DNA from: Schistosoma mansoni
Lineage: Eukaryota; Platyhelminthes; Trematoda; Strigeidida; Schistosomatidae
DNA: 64,000 nt
NCBI RefSeq assembly: GCF_000237925.1
Contig: NC_031498.1
Span: 9,574,422-9,638,421, forward strand
Direction of reading: 5' to 3'
Position numbers and translations under genes: made by a program. Positions 61,301 to 64,000 of this stretch are shown piece after piece; the stretch's first letter is position 1; every line of letters begins with the position of its first letter. Under the pieces are notes generated by a model. It had not been told where the DNA came from and ran no database searches. It saw nothing but the letters and a program-made list of their open reading frames with translations.

Positions 61301-64000
61301 GGATGGCGACGAAAAAAATTTCCCCNNNNNNNNNNNNNNNNNNNNNNNNNNNNNNNNNNNNNNNNNNNNNNNNNNNNNNNNNNNNNNNNNNNNNNNNNNN
61401 NNNNNNNNNNNNNNNNNNNNNNNNNNNNNNNNNNNNNNNNNNNNNNNNNNNNNNNNNNNNNNNNNNNNNNNNNNNNNNNNNNNNNNNNNNNNNNNNNNNN
61501 NNNNNNNNNNNNNNNNNNNNNNNNNGAAGATCCAAACAAGTAATACGAAGTGAATTTAAACTTCACCCCATCGCACAAGCAAGTGGCTATCAGGACTCAG
61601 TGGCCGAGTGGATAACGCGATGGCGTTTGAAGCGAGGGTACTGGGTTCGAGTCCCAGAGTGAACATCAACTCTGAGATGCAGGTACATCCAGCCGACGAG
61701 TCCCAAATAGGACGAAACGCGCGTCCTGGATTCCACTGCTAGCCACTATCCATCTCTGCTAACCATGCTTGTGAATTAAGGTATATCGAGGCAATACGCA
61801 CAGTATGCACATATGCCAAATAGAGACTGACCAGATGCAGTCCTAACAAAATCGATGGGAAGATCCAAACAAGTAATACGAAGTGAATAAGTGGCTACTG
61901 TTTAAACAAATGTAACACTAGATACCATCAGTTAAAATGATTAGTCCCATTGGACGGTTAACAATTGTTTAACTTTGTAGAGCATAGATTTACCTTTGAA
62001 TTGTTAGTTGACAATGTCAACCTTGATTCACTATTACAAACGTTTATAGTATACATCACTAATCATTACTAAATAAGATAATAAGTTATATTGTAGTAAG
62101 TAAACAGTTTTGAGGGTAAAAAGTCATTGAAATCAAACTACAATTCTAGGAAATTATAAAAAAGTAGTGATAATATTCAAAACTAACTTCTCGCATTGTA
62201 TTTTCCCAGAGTCTAGCGATAAATTCAAGTGTAATTGGTCCAGCTTTATAGGATAACTTGCCTAAATCACAAACAATTGGTACACATCGTATACGTCCAT
62301 TATAACAACTCTAAAAATATAGTATGTTTAAAAAAAATAAAGTCTAAGGAAATAATAATGAAATACAGAAAATGATCCAATCACTGGCTGACAAAATAAG
62401 TTATGAACAAGCAAATTATTTATCTGAAGGATGTGAATGAACGTACTGTTGCTAAGGTTAAGAACTAGGTTGAGATTACAAATCAATATTTATTTGATGT
62501 AAGTGAATTATGACCAGGCTTTAAAAATGGAGACAAAACTTATTTCTTAAGATGCTCAGTAGTTGTAAGCATCCAGCAGGAAAACGTGGTTACCCATATG
62601 CGACTGACTTCCTGTAGGATTAAGATGTTTTGATGCTCTGTGATGTCCAGTCACTTAATCTGGAGGATTGTAATGGAACTAGGAGTCTAGAACTAACAAG
62701 TTAACAATACAACATCAGCTATCATTCAGTGAATGAATAGTGTAATTATTAAGAACAATATGCAATCTACAACTATATTCACACAGATCAATACTTACAA
62801 TTGTAGTCATTTTTCGATCAACTAATTTCTTTGAATCTGTTAAACGATCAGGAACTGATTCCAAAATCATTTTTTCTGATAGTGGGGGATACCGAGAAAG
62901 GTTCTCTGAAGGGATATTAATTGGCGCAGTTCGTACAGGTACACCATCATTTGATTTTCTTAATCTAGAAAATATCTTCGAAAGAAAACAACTAGAACAT
63001 TAGAATAGATCATCTTATGCAACTTATATGTCCAATAAATGCGATATTTATGATGTTACCCACTATGAATCACTTTCTGAAGAACAGACAGTGAATAATT
63101 CCGGTGTGAAGGATATCAAACTCCTGAGGGATCGTATGTGACTAAATTTATACGATCTCAATAAGTGGCTAATGAACCATGGCAAATCCTCTGAGTGTCC
63201 AGCAGTAAATATTTGTAAGTTCTTGGCTAATGACATCATCACCATGCTAGATTATTCTTATCACTTATTTGATTTAACCTCTACTGATTTAGCTTTGATC
63301 TTAAAATTCGAAATGGTCAATTAGGTAGGTAATGTAGATTTAGACTGTCAAACGACGAGGTATATGAAAAATCTGATTACTGAGGACTTACAGAGATAAT
63401 TTTCACTGGACAAATGAAGATAAGACATGTGTATTTCTACGAATGAATAGAATAAGATTGATATACCCTGAATAAAATAGTTTCTTGATTCCAGTTCAGG
63501 TCCTTTTTGACAAATTATTATTATTAATGCAGTATACTATGATCTAAGACGATATTGTTTGCTTATTGGCTTTAACGAATTGTGCATGTATCTTCGATTC
63601 AGAGCTTTGAATTAATGGTTCCTATTTCTTTGTTTTTTCATTTAAGTACCCGGATACGATTGTGTATAAGTAGCTTGTATATCAGTAGCAAAATCGGACA
63701 TACCTTAAACCACAAAACAACAATTATTCACATTAACACAAAAATGATAGGAACCAATGAACAGAACTCACTCGGAAATTATGTGGATTAACAACTTTCT
63801 CTAATGCCTGGGAATCACAAACAACACTAGTTCCATTGTCCACTGTTTGACCAGGAATTGGGAGCGCATGTTGAATTACATAAGGATTTTCAAGTAAGTA
63901 GAGAAGATATTTTCCATGTGGTTCATTGATAAGCCCAGCGAATTCAAAAGGCCAATCGATGATCAGACGTGATGCTGGTATTAAACTATGTTTACGTAAA
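52134..64000 (-). CDS. Integrin alpha subunit, 3' half of the gene (5' part outside window)
   Basis: Integrin alpha chains pair with beta chains as cell-surface adhesion receptors. Six minus-strand exons are visible: 64000-63772 (partial), 62964-62799, 62310-62188, 57605-57501, 53856-53728 and 52397-52134. The first encodes calf-type sequence with IIDWPFEFAG and HGKYLLYLLENPYV. The third has the cysteine-spaced IRCVPIVCDLGKLSYKAGPI and FIARLWENTMRE typical of the membrane-proximal calf domain. The fifth has PIPPKYMALYIGLAVFGGLL and the transmembrane helix. The last opens with AGFFKRKRF, the diagnostic GFFKR motif right after the membrane. The last four exons join in phase 0. Introns hold SINE repeats and two assembly gaps. 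The junction between the first two visible exons does not match in phase, so a small exon between them is probably unrecognised. Confidence 0.94.
53355..53640 (-). mobile_element. Hammerhead SINE family 3 copy in an integrin intron
   Basis: On the minus strand it shows the leader (GTGAGGCAGTTATCCACCG; TTAGACACTAACACCGTTGG), a tRNA-like head (GGCCCGGTGGTGTACAAG; GGGTTCGAGTC) and a module at 53420-53375. Stem I is GCACTG/CAGTGC and GAAAC is intact. The core is TTGGGGA rather than CTGANGA, and the GTC triplet is lost, so it is inactive. It lies in the same orientation as the host gene. Confidence 0.75.
53728..53856 (-). CDS. Integrin alpha: transmembrane exon
   Basis: 43 codons in phase 0 between TACTAG and GTAAGT. 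It encodes IEVHIFNNLEQKPIPPKYMA followed by a single hydrophobic helix (LYIGLAVFGGLLLLSILVII) and LYK, leading straight into AGFFKR of the next exon. Confidence 0.95.
54350..54595 (+). mobile_element. Smα SINE fragment with snap-back 5' end, in an integrin intron
   Basis: A hammerhead module at 54396-54448 has stem III ACGCGCGT, stem I ATCCAG/CTGGAT and GAAA intact. The core reads CTAAGA in place of CTGANGA. It is followed by the Smα tail to 54595. Immediately upstream (54358-54390) lies an inverted copy of the ribozyme's 3' part, making a hairpin. The tRNA head is absent. Confidence 0.78.
55370..55460 (-). mobile_element. SINE family 3 relic
   Basis: GACTCTTCAACAGTGCACACCTATGATCGC and the following GAGATCAAACTTGG resemble a decayed complement of the family 3 head and module. 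Too degraded to fold. Confidence 0.35.
56655..56872 (-). mobile_element. Hammerhead SINE family 2, best copy
   Basis: On the minus strand a tRNA-like head (GCCTGAATAGCTCAGTGGTA; CCGGGTCGAATC) and a short spacer lead to the hammerhead module. It resembles Smα in layout but not in sequence. An inverted partial copy of the same family starts about 65 nt to the right and runs into gap 2. Confidence 0.8.
56689..56733 (-). ncRNA. Hammerhead-like ribozyme of SINE family 2
   Basis: Stem I ACCTTG/CAGGGT pairs fully (one G-U). Stem II GTGC/GCAC with loop CAAGTA and GAAA are intact, and stem III ACCCGGGC is short. Two key bases differ from an active ribozyme: the core reads CTAACGA (G to A) and the base before the cleavage site is C rather than U. 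The inverted neighbour has the intact CTGACGA. Confidence 0.75.
56936..57002 (+). mobile_element. Hammerhead SINE family 2, partial inverted copy cut by gap 2
   Basis: GAATCCGTCAGGGAGTACC through GGTACACCTTGCTGACGAG matches the complement of 56712-56778 with only a few differences. Core CTGACGA is intact. The sequence stops within the stem II loop (CCAAGT), exactly at the gap. Confidence 0.8.
57003..57202. other. Assembly gap 2 (200 N)
   Basis: Placeholder gap inside an integrin intron. Its left edge falls within a hammerhead hairpin. Confidence 0.99.
57501..57605 (-). CDS. Integrin alpha: calf-2 exon upstream of the transmembrane exon
   Basis: 35 codons, phase 0 at both ends, between TTTTTGTTAG and GTAAGT. 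It encodes DFLKVFLTKLHLTATWKADV and KYGIDLGGSDYAQDT, a beta-strand-like stretch. This matches the part of integrin alpha chains between the RLW motif and the membrane-proximal proline. Confidence 0.88.
57980..58110 (-). mobile_element. SINE relic resembling family 3
   Basis: ACTGTTTCGTTCCAACATG and CAGCAATGTGCATCCAAGGC, followed by GGGGATCACTTCC, resemble a decayed complement of the family 3 module and head. No intact core. Confidence 0.35.
58640..59040 (+). mobile_element. LTR-like promoter repeat, relative of the 6.3-kb segment
   Basis: CCATAAATACGC, GATTTTCTGTACAAAAC, TAACCTTGGGATAAGGC and ACTTTTTCTCTATTGTTCAG follow the same order as motifs at 6458-6545. Both look like a TATA-R-U5 layout. 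No retroelement body is adjacent. Termini were not found. Confidence 0.35.
59852..60352 (+). repeat. Family C repeat, copy 4 (full length)
   Basis: A roughly 500-bp copy from TTTATTCAAACATATGAAC to TTTCCCCACCCTCAGC and a final TACTAGGGCAC. It lies in antisense orientation in an integrin intron. Internal landmarks match the copies at 17.8, 22.4 and 48.2 kb. No terminal repeats or coding frame recognised. Confidence 0.78.
60772..60829 (-). ncRNA. Hammerhead ribozyme, Smα left arm unit 1
   Basis: Stem I ATCCAG/CTGGAT, stem II GTCC/GGAC, GAAA, stem III ACGCGCGT and triplet GTC are all intact. The core reads CCGACGA, a U-to-C change at the second core base shared with the right arm. That base is part of the conserved core, so activity is probably reduced. 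Confidence 0.85.
61106..61163 (-). ncRNA. Hammerhead ribozyme, Smα left arm unit 2
   Basis: The core CTGATGA and GAAA are intact. Stem III ACGCGCGT and GTC are present. Stem I ATCCAA/CTGGAT has one mismatch next to the core, and stem II GTGC/GGAC has one mismatch. It is among the better candidates in the window for self-cleavage. Confidence 0.85.
61326..61525. other. Assembly gap 3 (200 N)
   Basis: Placeholder gap in the middle of the inverted Smα array. Confidence 0.99.
61526..61890 (+). mobile_element. Smα repeat, plus-strand unit (right arm of inverted array)
   Basis: A full unit: tRNA-like head (CTCAGTGGCCGAGTGGATAA; TGGGTTCGAGTCCC), ribozyme at 61682-61739 and tail. The landmark GAAGATCCAAACAAGTAATA occurs at 61526 and again at 61859, a 333-nt period. 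It is nearly the exact reverse complement of 60752-61085. Confidence 0.92.
61682..61739 (+). ncRNA. Hammerhead ribozyme, Smα right arm
   Basis: Identical in layout to the left arm unit 1, including the CCGACGA core variant. All stems pair, and GTC precedes CTGGAT. Confidence 0.87.
62188..62310 (-). CDS. Integrin alpha: cysteine-bearing calf-2 exon
   Basis: 41 codons in phase 0 between TTTTTAG and GTTAGT. SCYNGRIRCVPIVCDLGKLS has the spaced cysteines seen in integrin alpha chains ahead of the conserved RLW motif, which here reads FIARLWENTMRE. Confidence 0.93.
62590..62690 (+). mobile_element. SINE family 2 relic (weak)
   Basis: GCGACTGACTTCCTGTAGGA and TTAAGATGTTTTGATG resemble 56833-56860 beside the family 2 head. 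No head or module is recognisable. Confidence 0.3.
62799..62964 (-). CDS. Integrin alpha: calf exon with uncertain 5' edge
   Basis: Read on the minus strand with the acceptor TTTTCTAG, it encodes LRKSNDGVPVRTAPINIPSE through DSKKLVDRKMTTI and ends in phase 0 at GTAAGT. It must receive two bases from the previous exon. An alternative acceptor TGTTCTAG at about 62988 would add CFLSKIFSR in the same frame. The 3' junction with the next exon is sound. Confidence 0.8.
63772..64000 (-). CDS. Integrin alpha: calf exon at the window edge (partial)
   Basis: LRKHSLIPASRLIIDWPFEF runs through NGTSVVCDSQALEKVVNPHN to FR, then a strong donor GTGAGT. The HGKYLLYL stretch matches the NGKxLLYL motif of integrin alpha chains. 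The exon continues beyond the window. Its end is in phase 0, which does not suit the next recognised exon. Confidence 0.88.

Noticed and set aside
61584-61654. A functional tRNA gene at 61.6 kb
   Set aside because: Box A and box B are good, but it is the head of a Smα repeat also present at 60.9 and 37.0 kb and is followed directly by the ribozyme. The acceptor stem does not close.
1-64000. CRISPR arrays, bacterial operons or ribosome binding sites
   Set aside because: The gene structure is clearly metazoan (spliced innexin, integrin, eS10). The direct repeats found are SINE units, not CRISPR spacing.

Overview
The window looks like a piece of a blood-fluke (genus Schistosoma) chromosome. 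It is AT-rich, most of it is non-coding or repeat-derived, introns are kilobases long except for one tiny 5'-proximal intron, and it carries the roughly 330-bp tRNA-headed repeat with a hammerhead ribozyme (the S-alpha/Smα repeat) that is a hallmark of schistosomes. The species cannot be fixed from sequence reading alone. All three runs of N are exactly 200 long, so they are placeholder gaps of unknown true size.

Three host genes are supported. (1) A complete innexin gene on the + strand: coding exons 26309-26621 and 31266-32275, 440 aa, with the YYQWV signature written across the splice junction. (2) A complete small ribosomal subunit protein eS10 gene (RPS10) on the + strand: 46501-46737 and 46770-47012, 159 aa, with a 32-nt intron. 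(3) The 3' half of an integrin alpha-subunit gene on the - strand: exons from the right edge of the window down to a stop at 52134, including calf-type extracellular exons, a transmembrane exon and a GFFKR cytoplasmic exon with an unusually long tail.

The rest is mostly transposable elements. Two families of RTE-like LINE account for most of it. Family A lies at 3.4-4.65, 24.3-25.7, 37.2-38.1 and 49.2-50.2 kb. Family B lies at 4.65-5.6, 6.8-9.4, 12.6-14.25, 27.1-29.7 and 39.8-41.7 kb. A third, much older CR1/Jockey-like LINE relic lies at about 43.0-45.5 kb. A broken Gypsy pol fragment is at 19.1-20.65 kb beside a solo-LTR-like segment. Two further LTR-like insertions sit inside family B copies. 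A ~500-bp repeat of unknown type (family C) occurs at 17.8, 22.4, 48.2 and 60.1 kb.

The most striking signal is a set of three tRNA-headed SINE families, all carrying a hammerhead-ribozyme-like module in the same position but with different stem I sequences that still pair (AUCCAG/CUGGAU, ACCUUG/CAGGGU, GCACUG/CAGUGC). Several copies are arranged as inverted pairs, and all three assembly gaps sit at inverted repeats. LINE, SINE and LTR insertions load the long introns of the innexin and integrin genes, while the exons remain open.
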